Positions 34,984 through 44,236 are shown, counted from the first letter of the stretch. The stretch: 64,000 bases of DNA from Rhodocytophaga rosea (GCF_010119975.1 NZ_CP048222.1:8284501-8348500); one strand, 5' to 3'. Numbers and translations: made by a program. Notes: generated by a model from the sequence alone, not told the origin.

Positions 34984-37413
34984 TTATTCACTTCGTAGGG
35001 ATTCTACCGGGTTGGTATGCGCTGCTTTTACCGCCTGATATAGCACAGTAAGCAAAGCAGTAACTATTGCCATCATACCAGCCAGGATAAACACCCAGGC
35101 ATCAAGGCTGATTTGGTAGGCAAAATCTTCCAGCCAGCGGCTCATCACATACCAGGCAAGCGGCCAGGCGATCAGATTGGCGATTAATACCAGTTTGAGA
35201 AAATCTTTGGAAAGCAAATGTACCACACCCCAGATTGAAGCGCCCAGCACTTTGCGGATGCCGATTTCCTTAGATCGCTGTTCGGTAGTATAGGCAGCTA
35301 AGCCAAACAAACCCAGGCAGGCAATAAATATAGCCAGACTGGTAAACAAAGTAAATATTTGTCCAATCTTCTCTTCAGCCTGGTACTGCTGGTTAATGCG
35401 TTCATCCAGAAATGAATACTCAAAAGGCGCTGAATCTACCTGTTTTTTCCATTGGGCTTCAATAGCCTGCAGGGTTTTTCTTGTCTCTCCTGGCTTTACT
35501 TTTACAGTCATATAATCGCCTTGTTCAGCTAATAATATCAGAAGTGGGGCAATCGGAGAATGCAGTGATTTAAAATTAAAATCTTTTATTACACCAATAA
35601 TTTTGCGGTTATTGCCATCCCGGAGGCTAAGCAGGTGTTTGCCGATAGGATTTTCCCAACCTAACAGTTTGGCAGCTGATTCATTAATCAACATGGCTCC
35701 CTCCTCTTCATCAGCATCGGAAGGAAAATCCCTTGAAAAACTCCGGCCTTCTTTAACATGAATGTTAAGTGTTTGCAGGTAATCATAATCTGCGGTGATA
35801 AACTCAAGTATTTTTTCCTGAGTGCCGGCATCTTCCGGTTCAAATAAATCGCTGTCAATAGCAGCAGACGGTAAGTTGGTAGAATAACTGGCACTTTGCA
35901 CCTGAGGCAATTGTAGCAAGGTTTGTTTAAAAGCGCCCATATTGTTTCCCAGCCGGTCTGTATTGGAGAGTACAAGTACATTTTCCTTATCAAATCCCAT
36001 ATTCACCTGACTTAAATACGTTAACTGTCTGAATACAAACAGGGTACAGATGATCAGGCAAACAGATATGCCAAACTGGAATACAACCAGGGTACTGCGA
36101 ATCAGACTGCTTTTCATACCCATTCTTAGTTTGCCTTTCAATACTTCTACCGGCTTAAATGCGCTTAAGTAAAATGCCGGATAACTGCCTGCGATAATAC
36201 CTACTACAAAAATTAACAGGAGTAAACTTAGCCACAACCAGTTCTGGTTTAACAGATTCGTATCCAGGCCATCAAAAAGGAAATCTTTAAAGAACAAAAG
36301 GAAAATTTCTCCCATCGCTATAGCAAACAGCATCGCAATCAGGCAGGTCACCATAGATTCGGTGAGAAATTGAATAATGAGCTGGCTTTTTACAGAACCC
36401 AGTACTTTTCGTACCCCTACCTCTTTGCTTCGTCCGGCAGAACGGGCTGTAGACAGATTCATGAAATTAACACAAGCCAGCAGCAGGATAAAAAAAGCTA
36501 CACAGGAAAATATATATAAGTACTTAATATCTCCATGGGTACCCAAGCCACTGCCAATTCCGGCCGAGTACAAATGAATTTTTTGGAGCGGCTGCAAGGA
36601 AAGCTCAATAGAATTACCTCCTTTCTGGAAATCTTCAATAGTCGTATTAAACAGACGGCCAATGGTATTACCGGCATGCCGCCTGACCATACCCGGAAAT
36701 TTTGCTTCCAGGTTTTGAGGGTTGGCTCCGTTTTTCAATTGCACATAGGTTGTAAGCGAACAATATACCCAGCTCCAGTCGAAGTTTTTCACTTGTTCTT
36801 CTGAAGAAATAGAGGTAAGCATGTGGAAGGTGAAATGAGAATTATACGGCGGATTTTCTGCGATGCCAGCTACTTTATAAGGAGTACGTGCGTCGCCAAA
36901 ACTCAGGATCTTGCCCATAGGTTCTTGCATTCCGAAATATTTTGCTGCCATTTTCTCCGTAATGATTACCGCATTGGGTTCTGAAAATACTTTAGCGGGA
37001 TTTCCCTTTTTCAACCTGAAACTGAATATTTTAAAGAAATTGGAATCAACTGCAATTACATCAGGCTCCATGAAGGTTTTATCCTGGTAGCGGATCAAAT
37101 TGATACCTTTGGGTTGTATCCTGGTGGCTAACTCTACTTCCGGAAATTCATTTATCAGTGTTTTTGCCACTGGCGGCGGAGTAGCTCCAATATGGTACGC
37201 ATCTGAATCTGCTGATAATTTGCCTTTGTAATTTACCCGGTAAATGCGGTCTGCATTCTGGTGAAAGGCGTCAAAATCCAGATGCTCCATCACAAACAGG
37301 ATAATGAGCACACAACTGGCCAGTCCGATGGATAAACCCAGGATGTTGATCAGGGTATAGATTTTTTGTTTCCGCAGGTTGCGCAGGGCAATTTTCAGGT
37401 AATGGATCAGCAT
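34984..37413 (-). CDS. FtsX/MacB-type ABC transporter permease
   Basis: The 809-residue protein has two copies of an FtsX membrane domain and MacB periplasmic core. The first core spans about 20-260 after an initial helix (about 21-41), with three helices at about 285-410. A second core lies at about 440-665 and the last helices at 680-800, ending in the family hallmark KEIGIRKVLGAS and NPVESLRSE. Such Bacteroidetes permeases act in export or mechanotransmission of lipoproteins, peptides or drugs. No ATPase gene is adjacent. A sigma-54-type promoter upstream and the divergent NtrC-type pair suggest control by that system. Confidence 0.88.
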   Translation of the reverse strand: MLIHYLKIALRNLRKQKIYTLINILGLSIGLASCVLIILFVMEHLDFDAFHQNADRIYRVNYKGKLSADSDAYHIGATPPPVAKTLINEFPEVELATRIQPKGINLIRYQDKTFMEPDVIAVDSNFFKIFSFRLKKGNPAKVFSEPNAVIITEKMAAKYFGMQEPMGKILSFGDARTPYKVAGIAENPPYNSHFTFHMLTSISSEEQVKNFDWSWVYCSLTTYVQLKNGANPQNLEAKFPGMVRRHAGNTIGRLFNTTIEDFQKGGNSIELSLQPLQKIHLYSAGIGSGLGTHGDIKYLYIFSCVAFFILLLACVNFMNLSTARSAGRSKEVGVRKVLGSVKSQLIIQFLTESMVTCLIAMLFAIAMGEIFLLFFKDFLFDGLDTNLLNQNWLWLSLLLLIFVVGIIAGSYPAFYLSAFKPVEVLKGKLRMGMKSSLIRSTLVVFQFGISVCLIICTLFVFRQLTYLSQVNMGFDKENVLVLSNTDRLGNNMGAFKQTLLQLPQVQSASYSTNLPSAAIDSDLFEPEDAGTQEKILEFITADYDYLQTLNIHVKEGRSFSRDFPSDADEEEGAMLINESAAKLLGWENPIGKHLLSLRDGNNRKIIGVIKDFNFKSLHSPIAPLLILLAEQGDYMTVKVKPGETRKTLQAIEAQWKKQVDSAPFEYSFLDERINQQYQAEEKIGQIFTLFTSLAIFIACLGLFGLAAYTTEQRSKEIGIRKVLGASIWGVVHLLSKDFLKLVLIANLIAWPLAWYVMSRWLEDFAYQISLDAWVFILAGMMAIVTALLTVLYQAVKAAHTNPVESLRSE

Positions 37414-37484
37414 AGGAATAATAGGTTAACTATAAGTAGTTGATAGCTTTAATCAAAATAAAGCTTTTATTTGATACCTATAAA

Positions 37485-37500
37485 GACAAACACAATGCCA
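37485..37500 (-). promoter_or_regulatory. sigma-54-type promoter of the FtsX permease
   Basis: Minus strand TGGCAT-TGTGT-TTGT: TGGCA and TTG at the fixed -24/-12 spacing, with the last C of the consensus TTGC replaced by T. It lies 72-87 bp upstream of the permease ATG at 37413. Confidence 0.55.
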
Positions 37501-37563
37501 TCAAGTTAACTATCTAAATATCAAATAATTAACTTTTATTTTTATAATTCTTTATTCAGTATG

Positions 37564-37581
37564 TGTAACGGTTTCGTTACA
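37564..37581. promoter_or_regulatory. palindromic enhancer candidate for the NtrC-type regulator
   Basis: TGTAACGGTTTCGTTACA is a perfect 7-4-7 palindrome, about 65-95 bp upstream of the sigma-54-type promoter. A further half-site CGTTACA follows at about 37599. Distance and symmetry are typical of an NtrC-family upstream activating site. Confidence 0.5.
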
Positions 37582-37659
37582 TTGCTCTAGTTATTTCCGT
37601 TACAGTTTTCTAACTTACCAGCTACAGATTCTATAAGACTTTTGTACTGTTTTTAACCT

Positions 37660-38181
37660 ATGAAATCAACTTTTGGAGGGGAATATATCTGGTATCTGAT
37701 CTTAAGATATGTATTAGGTTTGATCATGGTCATGTATGGGCTGATTAAAATCTTAGGCATACAATTTCCTACAACACGTCAATATACCAATTCCTTAAAT
37801 GATGTCGACGGTGTTACACTCACATGGGCTTTTTTAGGCTATTCGACCTGGTTTGTCATTTTATTGGGTCTGTTTGAGCTGGTTCCGGCGGTATTATTAC
37901 TTTTCAGGAAAACAAAGCTGGTAGGAGCTATTCTTCTTTTCCCGGTGCTGCTCAATGTTTTTTTAATTAATAATGCCTATGGTTTCTATATGTATATGCG
38001 TGTGTTCACCGGCGTTCTTTTAGCCATAGATCTGATATTAATTCTAGTCCATTACAAGCTGTTTATCAGATTCTTCAAAGAATTGATACACTATCCACAC
38101 ACTACCAAATGGCCTGAAATAGTCATTAATTGTACGATTGTAGGTGTGATTACCTTATTAATTTTTTATTATCTTAAATAA
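37660..38181 (+). CDS. DoxX-like membrane protein
   Basis: The 173-residue protein has four to five membrane helices (about 10-32, 55-78, 85-105, 110-130, 150-172), and the DoxX-like pattern GLIKILGIQFPTT with a following acidic loop. Function is unknown in this branch. It lies 19 bp before the response regulator gene on the same strand, so it is probably part of that operon and may be a sensory or target membrane partner. Confidence 0.72.
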   Translation: MKSTFGGEYIWYLILRYVLGLIMVMYGLIKILGIQFPTTRQYTNSLNDVDGVTLTWAFLGYSTWFVILLGLFELVPAVLLLFRKTKLVGAILLFPVLLNVFLINNAYGFYMYMRVFTGVLLAIDLILILVHYKLFIRFFKELIHYPHTTKWPEIVINCTIVGVITLLIFYYLK

Positions 38182-38200
38182 TAGATATTGAATCCAATAT

Positions 38201-39574
38201 ATGCGCATACTTGAAGGAAACATATTGATTGTAGACGATGATCCGGATATACTAGGTACTGCCAGAATGTTTCTCAAACAACATGGATTTACTGTTCAGA
38301 CCGAGCAAAAGCCATCCAATATACCAGCTTTGCTTAGTAAAACTATTTTTGATGTGATCCTGCTCGACATGAATTTTAGCAGAGGAGAAAATAATGGAAA
38401 AGAAGGCCTGTACTGGCTGCAGCAAATTTTACAAACAGACACCCATGCGATTGTCATTCTGATCACTGCCTATGGAGAGGTAGATCTTGCCGTACAAGCC
38501 ATTAAACTGGGTGCTACTGATTTTGTGCTTAAACCCTGGAATAACGAAAAACTACTGGCTACTCTACTTTCTGCGCTACAACTGCGGGCATCCAAACTGG
38601 AAGTAGAAAAATTGCGCAATACCCAGCAAAAGCTTAGCGCTGACATTCAACAACAATATGGCGAGTTGATCGGCAGTTCTCCGGCCATGCAGGAAGTATA
38701 TTCGCTGATAGAAAAAGTGGCTCCTACCGATGCCAATGTGCTGATCCTGGGTGAAAATGGTACTGGCAAGGAGCTGGTAGCCAGAGCGCTGCATACCCGT
38801 TCCCTGAGAAGTAAAGAAGTGTTTATCAGCGTAGACCTGGGTGCAATCAGTGAGACATTGTTTGAGAGTGAACTATTTGGCCATGTGAAAGGTGCCTTTA
38901 CTGATGCCAGAGAAGATAAACCTGGACGTTTTGAACTGGCTTCCGGCGGAACCATTTTTCTGGATGAAATTGGAAATTTATCTCCGAATTTACAAGCCAA
39001 ACTGCTTACTGTATTACAAAGCCGGAAAGTTCGGCGGCTGGGTTCGGTGCATGAAAAAAACATCAATATCCGCCTGATATGTGCTACCAATATGCCTCTG
39101 CATGAGATGGTTCAGGAAAACACCTTCCGGCAAGACCTGTTGTATAGGATCAATACCGTAGAAATTAGGGTACCAGCCTTGCGGGAAAGAAAAGAAGACA
39201 TTCCTTCATTGCTAACCCATTTTATGCAGGTATATACCAGAAAATATAAAAAACCACCTATTCGCCTAGAACCATCTGTGCTCAGCCGTTTAAAAAAGTA
39301 TGAATGGCCAGGAAATATTCGCGAGTTACAGCATGCCGTAGAAAGAGCAGTGATTTTAAGTGAACATCCGGTGATTTCTTCTGCTGAATTATTTCTTCAA
39401 AAGCAAAGCCTGCCTGCTAAAAACGCCGGACGAACCTTGTCGCTGGAGGAAGTGGAACGGAATTACCTGAAAGAACTGATTGAGAAAAATGAAGGCAACA
39501 TTTCGAAAGTGGCCAAAGAATTAGGCATGACCAGGCCGGCCTTATACAGAAGAATCAATAAATATGGTTTATAA
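38201..39574 (+). CDS. NtrC-family sigma-54-dependent response regulator
   Basis: The 457-residue protein has a receiver domain (1-125; D12-D14, phospho-acceptor D56, K111 in VLKPWN). A sigma-54 activator AAA+ domain follows (about 150-385; Walker A GENGTGKE 184-191, Walker B TIFLDE near 251-256, R-finger region WPGNIREL). A Fis-type HTH ends it (about 410-455: VAKELGMTRPALYRRINK). The sigma-54-contacting loop reads GAFTDA (231-236) instead of GAFTGA. It overlaps the histidine kinase gene by 11 bp. The likely target is the divergent FtsX permease. Confidence 0.92.
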   Translation: MRILEGNILIVDDDPDILGTARMFLKQHGFTVQTEQKPSNIPALLSKTIFDVILLDMNFSRGENNGKEGLYWLQQILQTDTHAIVILITAYGEVDLAVQAIKLGATDFVLKPWNNEKLLATLLSALQLRASKLEVEKLRNTQQKLSADIQQQYGELIGSSPAMQEVYSLIEKVAPTDANVLILGENGTGKELVARALHTRSLRSKEVFISVDLGAISETLFESELFGHVKGAFTDAREDKPGRFELASGGTIFLDEIGNLSPNLQAKLLTVLQSRKVRRLGSVHEKNINIRLICATNMPLHEMVQENTFRQDLLYRINTVEIRVPALRERKEDIPSLLTHFMQVYTRKYKKPPIRLEPSVLSRLKKYEWPGNIRELQHAVERAVILSEHPVISSAELFLQKQSLPAKNAGRTLSLEEVERNYLKELIEKNEGNISKVAKELGMTRPALYRRINKYGL

Positions 39575-40928
39575 ACAGTTTTCTGCAGGCGTGATCATCC
39601 GAATTAGCCTTCTACTGGCCAATATGCTATGCCTGGCCTATATTTTTGCACGCACTGATCTGTTTTTTACCCAGCTTATTCTCCTGTTTGCCCTGATCTA
39701 TCAGATATATAACCTCATCCGCTTTGTTACGCAGACCAACCGAGAACTCAGCAAGTTTTTACTGGCCATCCAGCACCGGGATTATTCTGTTACTTTTGAT
39801 AACCATACCTTGTCCGGACAGAATTTCAGGGAATTGAATGGCGTTTTCAGGGAGATAGTTCAATCGTATCAGCAGGTAGATGCCAAAAGAGAATCGCAGT
39901 ACCAGTTTTTCAAGCGGATGTTTCAGCAGGTGAACGTGGGAATTATCTCTCTGGATAGCAAACAGGAAATAGTTCTGATGAATAAAGCAGCGCATGAGCT
40001 ATTGCAGGTTCCGGAAGGCATTTCCTGGCAGGTATTACAAACCAAACGTCCTTCGTTCACAACAGTAGTGGAATCGGAAGCCAGAAACAGTAGCTATCTG
40101 ACCGAACTACGCCTGGAAGAAGAATTAAAACAACTTTCCATACGCATTGATACAGTCGTATTGCTGGGAGAATCTATGCGTATTTTGATTTTTCAGGATA
40201 TTAAAAATGAAATTGAGCAGAAAGAAACGGAAGCCTGGTATAAACTCATCCGGATATTGACCCATGAGATTATGAACTCCCTTACACCAGTAGTTTCCCT
40301 AACCGAAACCATGCTGATGATTCTCGGGCAGGAAAAAGGAACTCCAGAAGAAATGGCAACCCTTACGAAAGAAAATATAGAAGACCTGCGTTTTTCCCTG
40401 CAAACCATTCAAAAACGCAGTACCGGCCTGCTTCATTTTCTCAATGATTACCGCAAACTTACCAGAATACCTGTACCCCAGGTTGAATCCATCAACGTTG
40501 CCGGAATTGTTGCGGATGTTGCTGCACTGATGCAGGGAGAATTTGCAAAACAACAAGTAAATTTTCACAGTGAAGTAAAACTTGACCAATTAACAATAGT
40601 GGCAGATCCTAAACTGATTAGCCAGGTACTTATTAATTTGCTTACCAACAGCCTGCAAGCCCTGGAATCAGTAGAAAATGCTGCGATTTCCCTGCAAGCG
40701 CACCTGAAAGAACAACAGGTATTGATAGAATTGAAAGACAATGGAAAAGGTATTGATGCTGACAAACTCGACAAAATTTTTATTCCCTTTTACTCAACCA
40801 AACCAGAAGGCTCAGGCATTGGTTTAAGCCTTTGCCGCCAGATCATGGGCTTGCATAATGGTTCGATAAAAGTATACTCCAGTAAAGGAATTTATACAAG
40901 AGTAGTACTTTCTTTTCCGCTAGCCTGA
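39564..40928 (+). CDS. sensor histidine kinase of the NtrC-type pair
   Basis: The 454-residue protein has two N-terminal membrane helices (about 10-55) with no large periplasmic domain, then a PAS-like region (about 110-215). The HisKA H-box is LTHEIMNSLTP with H234, and the ATPase domain follows (about 330-450; LINLLTNSLQALE, DNGKGIDADKLDKIF, GSGIGLSLCRQIM). With almost no extracytoplasmic loop it probably senses a membrane or cytoplasmic signal. It is translationally coupled to the regulator (11-bp overlap). Confidence 0.92.
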   Translation: MVYKQFSAGVIIRISLLLANMLCLAYIFARTDLFFTQLILLFALIYQIYNLIRFVTQTNRELSKFLLAIQHRDYSVTFDNHTLSGQNFRELNGVFREIVQSYQQVDAKRESQYQFFKRMFQQVNVGIISLDSKQEIVLMNKAAHELLQVPEGISWQVLQTKRPSFTTVVESEARNSSYLTELRLEEELKQLSIRIDTVVLLGESMRILIFQDIKNEIEQKETEAWYKLIRILTHEIMNSLTPVVSLTETMLMILGQEKGTPEEMATLTKENIEDLRFSLQTIQKRSTGLLHFLNDYRKLTRIPVPQVESINVAGIVADVAALMQGEFAKQQVNFHSEVKLDQLTIVADPKLISQVLINLLTNSLQALESVENAAISLQAHLKEQQVLIELKDNGKGIDADKLDKIFIPFYSTKPEGSGIGLSLCRQIMGLHNGSIKVYSSKGIYTRVVLSFPLA

Positions 40929-40947
40929 TATGAAAAGGGGTATAACA

Positions 40948-40982
40948 AAAAGGGAATGAAACCAAATGTTCCACTCCCTTTT
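40948..40982 (-). terminator. terminator of the folE unit (also after the kinase)
   Basis: AAAAGGGAATGAAAC pairs with GTTCCACTCCCTTTT; the two mismatches are G-U pairs in the minus-strand RNA, giving a 15-bp stem. A T-rich tail follows on the minus strand. It ends the folE unit and lies just after the kinase stop. Confidence 0.72.
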
Positions 40983-41001
40983 ACTTTATCTATCCGAACT
41001 G

Positions 41002-41712
41002 CTACTTCAGTTCGATGTATTTCAGAAATTCATTTTTAGTTTGATCTTCCTGGAATTTGCCGCTGTAATGGGCAGTAACGGTAGAACTATTAATATCCTC
41101 TACCCCTCTGGAAGACACGCATAAATGTTTGGCATCTATCAGTATCGCTACATCATCCGTTTGCAGCATTTCCTTTAACTCATTGGCGATCTGTACCGTT
41201 AGTCTTTCCTGCACTTGTGGGCGTTTGGCAAAATACTGTACGACCCGGTTTAACTTCGATAAGCCAATTACTTTTCCACTGGAAATGTAGGCAATATGCG
41301 CTTTGCCAATAATGGGAACAAAGTGATGTTCACAGTTAGAGAAGAAAGTAATGTCTTTCTCTACCAGCATTTCGTTGTACCTATATTTGTTATCAAACAA
41401 GGCAACTTTGGGTTTATTGTCAGGATTTAAACCACTGAAAATCTCCTTAATGTACATTTTGGCTACCCTGCGGGGTGTTCCTTTCAGGCTGTCGTCGGTC
41501 AGATCCAAGCCCAGGATATTCATAATTTCACGGAAGTGCTTTTCAATCAGCTCCATTTTCAGCTCATCATCCATTTCAAACGCATCTTCCCGGAGAGGTG
41601 TATCATAAGAAGTACCTATGTGTTCATCGCCTATTTCATCAATGGTCAGGTGGCCTAAACCGGTAATTTCTTTAATATGCTGGGTATTCAACGAAGTTTC
41701 TTTCTGTCTCAT
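41002..41712 (-). CDS. folE: GTP cyclohydrolase I
   Basis: The 236-residue enzyme converts GTP to 7,8-dihydroneopterin triphosphate. Zinc ligands C127, H130 and C198 are in FFSNCEHHFVPIIGKAHIAYI and DAKHLCVSSRGVED. GLSKLNRVVQYFAKRPQVQERL is the family signature. It carries an N-terminal extension of about 45 residues. Its start overlaps the end of the pyruvoyl-tetrahydropterin synthase gene by 41 bp, so the two steps are co-expressed. Confidence 0.96.
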   Translation of the reverse strand: MRQKETSLNTQHIKEITGLGHLTIDEIGDEHIGTSYDTPLREDAFEMDDELKMELIEKHFREIMNILGLDLTDDSLKGTPRRVAKMYIKEIFSGLNPDNKPKVALFDNKYRYNEMLVEKDITFFSNCEHHFVPIIGKAHIAYISSGKVIGLSKLNRVVQYFAKRPQVQERLTVQIANELKEMLQTDDVAILIDAKHLCVSSRGVEDINSSTVTAHYSGKFQEDQTKNEFLKYIELK

Positions 41713-42082
41713 AAAGTGTGATTTTTAAATCGTATTTACTGTCAATATGTGGCCTTAATAAATTCCAAATAACGATTGATATGTTTTCTGCTGTCGGGTT
41801 GAGGGTTTTAAATTCATGGGTATCTAAGTTTAAATTTTTATGATCAAATCTATCAGTTACCTGTTCTTTAATCAGGTCACTTAATATTTTCATGTCAATT
41901 ACATAACCGGTTTCCGGGTCAGGCTCTCCTATTACTTTCACAATCAGTTCATAGTTGTGCCCATGGAAGTTGCCATTGTTGCACTTTCCATACACTCTCT
42001 GATTTTGTTCTTCTGTCCAGTTGGGATTATGTAGGCGGTGGGCCGCATTAAAATGTTCTTTCCGAAAAACAGCTACCTTCAT
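41672..42082 (-). CDS. 6-pyruvoyl-tetrahydropterin synthase (C-x5-HGH type)
   Basis: The 136-residue enzyme binds Zn2+ through FNAAHRLHN (H15) and HGH (H40, H42). The catalytic Cys spacing is C34-x5-HGH (YGKCNNGNFHGHNYEL), which matches animal-type 6-pyruvoyl-tetrahydropterin synthase, not the C-x3-HGH of QueD. It should therefore convert dihydroneopterin triphosphate from FolE to 6-pyruvoyl-tetrahydropterin on a biopterin-like path. A QueD role is the alternative and is less likely by this motif. Confidence 0.85.
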   Translation of the reverse strand: MKVAVFRKEHFNAAHRLHNPNWTEEQNQRVYGKCNNGNFHGHNYELIVKVIGEPDPETGYVIDMKILSDLIKEQVTDRFDHKNLNLDTHEFKTLNPTAENISIVIWNLLRPHIDSKYDLKITLYETERNFVEYPAY

Positions 42083-42374
42083 TTAAAAATAATTAACTGT
42101 AAAATTTGCTCAGCCTTCTTGCCTTATATACTCTTATAACAGATGCGGCACAAGTTTGTTTAACTTTTATTCAAAAATATTAAACATAATCTATACTATC
42201 TTCCATCATCTTTCCTGTTCCGTAAAGGCAGCAAATGGACAACACATACTTTTTTCTTTTTGTTCGGCTTGTAACCATTTCTTACATACTTTATGCCAGC
42301 AAAATCTAACGCTGATTTTATTGAAATTTCAGGGAAATATTGCCAATAGCGCTCGATTTGAGTATACTCGCTTT

Positions 42375-43394
42375 ATGAACATCTCCGACTACGCTGATTA
42401 CTATCCCTTGTTTTCACGATATGGCATGAATTCCACAGCCGTTCATGAACTGATCGTCCGCTGGCGGGAACCACACCGCTTTTATCACAATGAAATGCAC
42501 CTGCAATTTTTACTGGAAGCCATCGAAAAATTACATGCTCAAGGGCAGGTTTCCGATACCCAGAAAGACTGCCTGCTGATGACTGCCTTTTTTCATGATG
42601 CGATCTATGACCCTGCTTCCGGCGAAAATGAGGAAGCATCTGCCAAATTATTTACGGAACTTACCAATGGCGTGGAAGATTCAGAAGCAGTAGTTCAGAT
42701 GATCCTGGACACTAAAACCCATATGCCCAAATCTGACTTATCTAAGGTATTTTCGGGCCTGGATATGTCTGTTGTCACGGATTCGGATTTTGAAGCATTG
42801 CTCACCTGGGAACGGGGCATTGCCAGGGAATACCAGTTTGTGGATTACAGTTTATATAAGATTGGCCGTATTTCCTTTCTGGAACACTGCATCGAAGCCT
42901 TTCCGCAGAATAAAACCAATCTGCAAAATTTAGTCGCCTACCTGAAACAACACAAACCCCGGATTGGCATTTATGCTGGTTCCTTTAATCCCTTTCATCA
43001 CGGGCACCTGAATATTCTGGAGAAAGCGGAAAGGATTTTTGATAAAATTATTGTGGCCAGAGGCATCAATCCTGAAAAAGATAACCTATTGACCAATAAA
43101 CGACCAACCGGTGTACTAAAATACCGGCAGGTAGAGGGTTTTTCCGGATTGCTTACCGATTATATCACCTCAAAAGAAGAACATGCGGATATTACCCTCA
43201 TCCGGGGTTTACGCAATGGCGATGACCTGGCCTATGAAGTGAACCAGCAGCGGTTTATGGAAGATATGAAACCAAATTTAAAGGTGGTATTTATACGCTG
43301 CGATATGCAGTTTGAACACATCAGCTCGTCTGCCATCCGCAACCTTGAAAAAATCAGCAAAGGACTGGGTGATAAATATGTGCCTATAGAGTGA
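42375..43394 (+). CDS. HD-domain phosphohydrolase fused to phosphopantetheine adenylyltransferase (CoaD)
   Basis: From the ATG at 42375 the protein has 339 residues; a start at 42156 adds 73 residues without homology. Residues about 1-190 are an HD-type domain (HNEMHL near 40, FFHDAIYD with the HD pair near 77). Residues about 195-339 are a CoaD nucleotidyltransferase: YAGSFNPFHHGHLNIL (the H-x-G-H motif), LIRGLRNGDDLAYE, and the terminal HISSSAIRNL. CoaD makes dephospho-CoA from phosphopantetheine and ATP. Fusion to a predicted metal-dependent phosphohydrolase is unusual. Confidence 0.88.
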   Translation: MNISDYADYYPLFSRYGMNSTAVHELIVRWREPHRFYHNEMHLQFLLEAIEKLHAQGQVSDTQKDCLLMTAFFHDAIYDPASGENEEASAKLFTELTNGVEDSEAVVQMILDTKTHMPKSDLSKVFSGLDMSVVTDSDFEALLTWERGIAREYQFVDYSLYKIGRISFLEHCIEAFPQNKTNLQNLVAYLKQHKPRIGIYAGSFNPFHHGHLNILEKAERIFDKIIVARGINPEKDNLLTNKRPTGVLKYRQVEGFSGLLTDYITSKEEHADITLIRGLRNGDDLAYEVNQQRFMEDMKPNLKVVFIRCDMQFEHISSSAIRNLEKISKGLGDKYVPIE

Positions 43395-43436
43395 GTTGTT
43401 GGTTGTTTTAGAAATAATCTACATTAACCAATTCTG

Positions 43437-43471
43437 AATGAATAAAGGTGCCTACAGCACCTTTATTCATT
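43437..43471. terminator. perfect 15-bp terminator hairpin
   Basis: AATGAATAAAGGTGC pairs exactly with GCACCTTTATTCATT over a 5-nt loop, followed by TTT. It sits between convergent genes (CoaD fusion and GIN-domain protein). Confidence 0.82.
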
Positions 43472-43504
43472 TTATACTATTAACTAACAACCGACAACGA
43501 GCTA

Positions 43505-44236
43505 CTAGTTAGCGTTTTCCACTTTGCCGGAGCCTGAAACATTTACTTCTACACTAGGACTGCCTTTATAACGCACTTTACCGGAACCTGTGATCTTAGC
43601 TTTTAACCGGTCGGTTACATATACTTCCGCATTGCCAGAGCCTGTGATTTCCATATCTGCATTGGTAGTGATCAACTCATAGGCTTTTATTTTGCCGGAA
43701 CCACTGATATTGGCCTGATGCCTGGTTACTTTCCCATTCAGATATAAGTCGCCGGAACCGGAAATATCCGTATCGATGCTGTTGGCACCTTTTACTCCAA
43801 AATCTATTTTGCCAGAACCAGATACATTTAAGTCCAGGTCAACCACTTCAAAATCATCGGCACCCCGGATAGAACCCGAACCGGCTACTTTTAGAGAAGT
43901 AATATCCGGAACTGTGATATAAATCTTAATATCATTGTGTCTTCTCACATGGCGACCGCCAAAATCAATTTCCAGCTTGCCATTTTTTACATCCGTTTCC
44001 AGAGCAGAGAGAATATTTTGCTGAGCCTCAACTACAACTTCCTGTTCTTCTCCTTGCTGAAGAATTACTTCTGCATCTACTTCAAGCTCAATCCGGTCAA
44101 AATCGGATATTTCCCGGTTTTCAGACACGGTTGGACCTTCGCCGCGGATGCCGAAAAGGTCATCGTCGTGGCAGGCGGGTAAAATAAATAAGCTAGCTAA
44201 TAAAAATAATAATGCCCTGTTTTTAATAGTTTTCAT
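43505..44236 (-). CDS. GIN-domain (DUF2807) lipoprotein
   Basis: The 243-residue protein has a lipobox (LPAC near residue 22). It is a right-handed beta-helix of the DUF2807/'putative auto-transporter adhesin' family, marked by at least six 'SGSG' turns (VAGSGSI, VSGSGKI, ISGSGDL, ISGSGKI, ITGSGNA, ITGSGKV, VSGSGKV). The domain binds unknown ligands at the cell surface. It is downstream of the TonB receptor on the same strand (113 bp) and probably belongs to the same unit. Confidence 0.85.
   Translation of the reverse strand: MKTIKNRALLFLLASLFILPACHDDDLFGIRGEGPTVSENREISDFDRIELEVDAEVILQQGEEQEVVVEAQQNILSALETDVKNGKLEIDFGGRHVRRHNDIKIYITVPDITSLKVAGSGSIRGADDFEVVDLDLNVSGSGKIDFGVKGANSIDTDISGSGDLYLNGKVTRHQANISGSGKIKAYELITTNADMEITGSGNAEVYVTDRLKAKITGSGKVRYKGSPSVEVNVSGSGKVENAN

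Noticed and set aside
38647-39090. Minus-strand 147-codon frame
   Set aside because: Antisense to the sigma-54 activator AAA+ domain.
42156-42374. N-terminal extension of the HD-CoaD protein
   Set aside because: The added 73 residues are Cys/His/Phe-rich without domain resemblance; the HD domain starts after the ATG at 42375.
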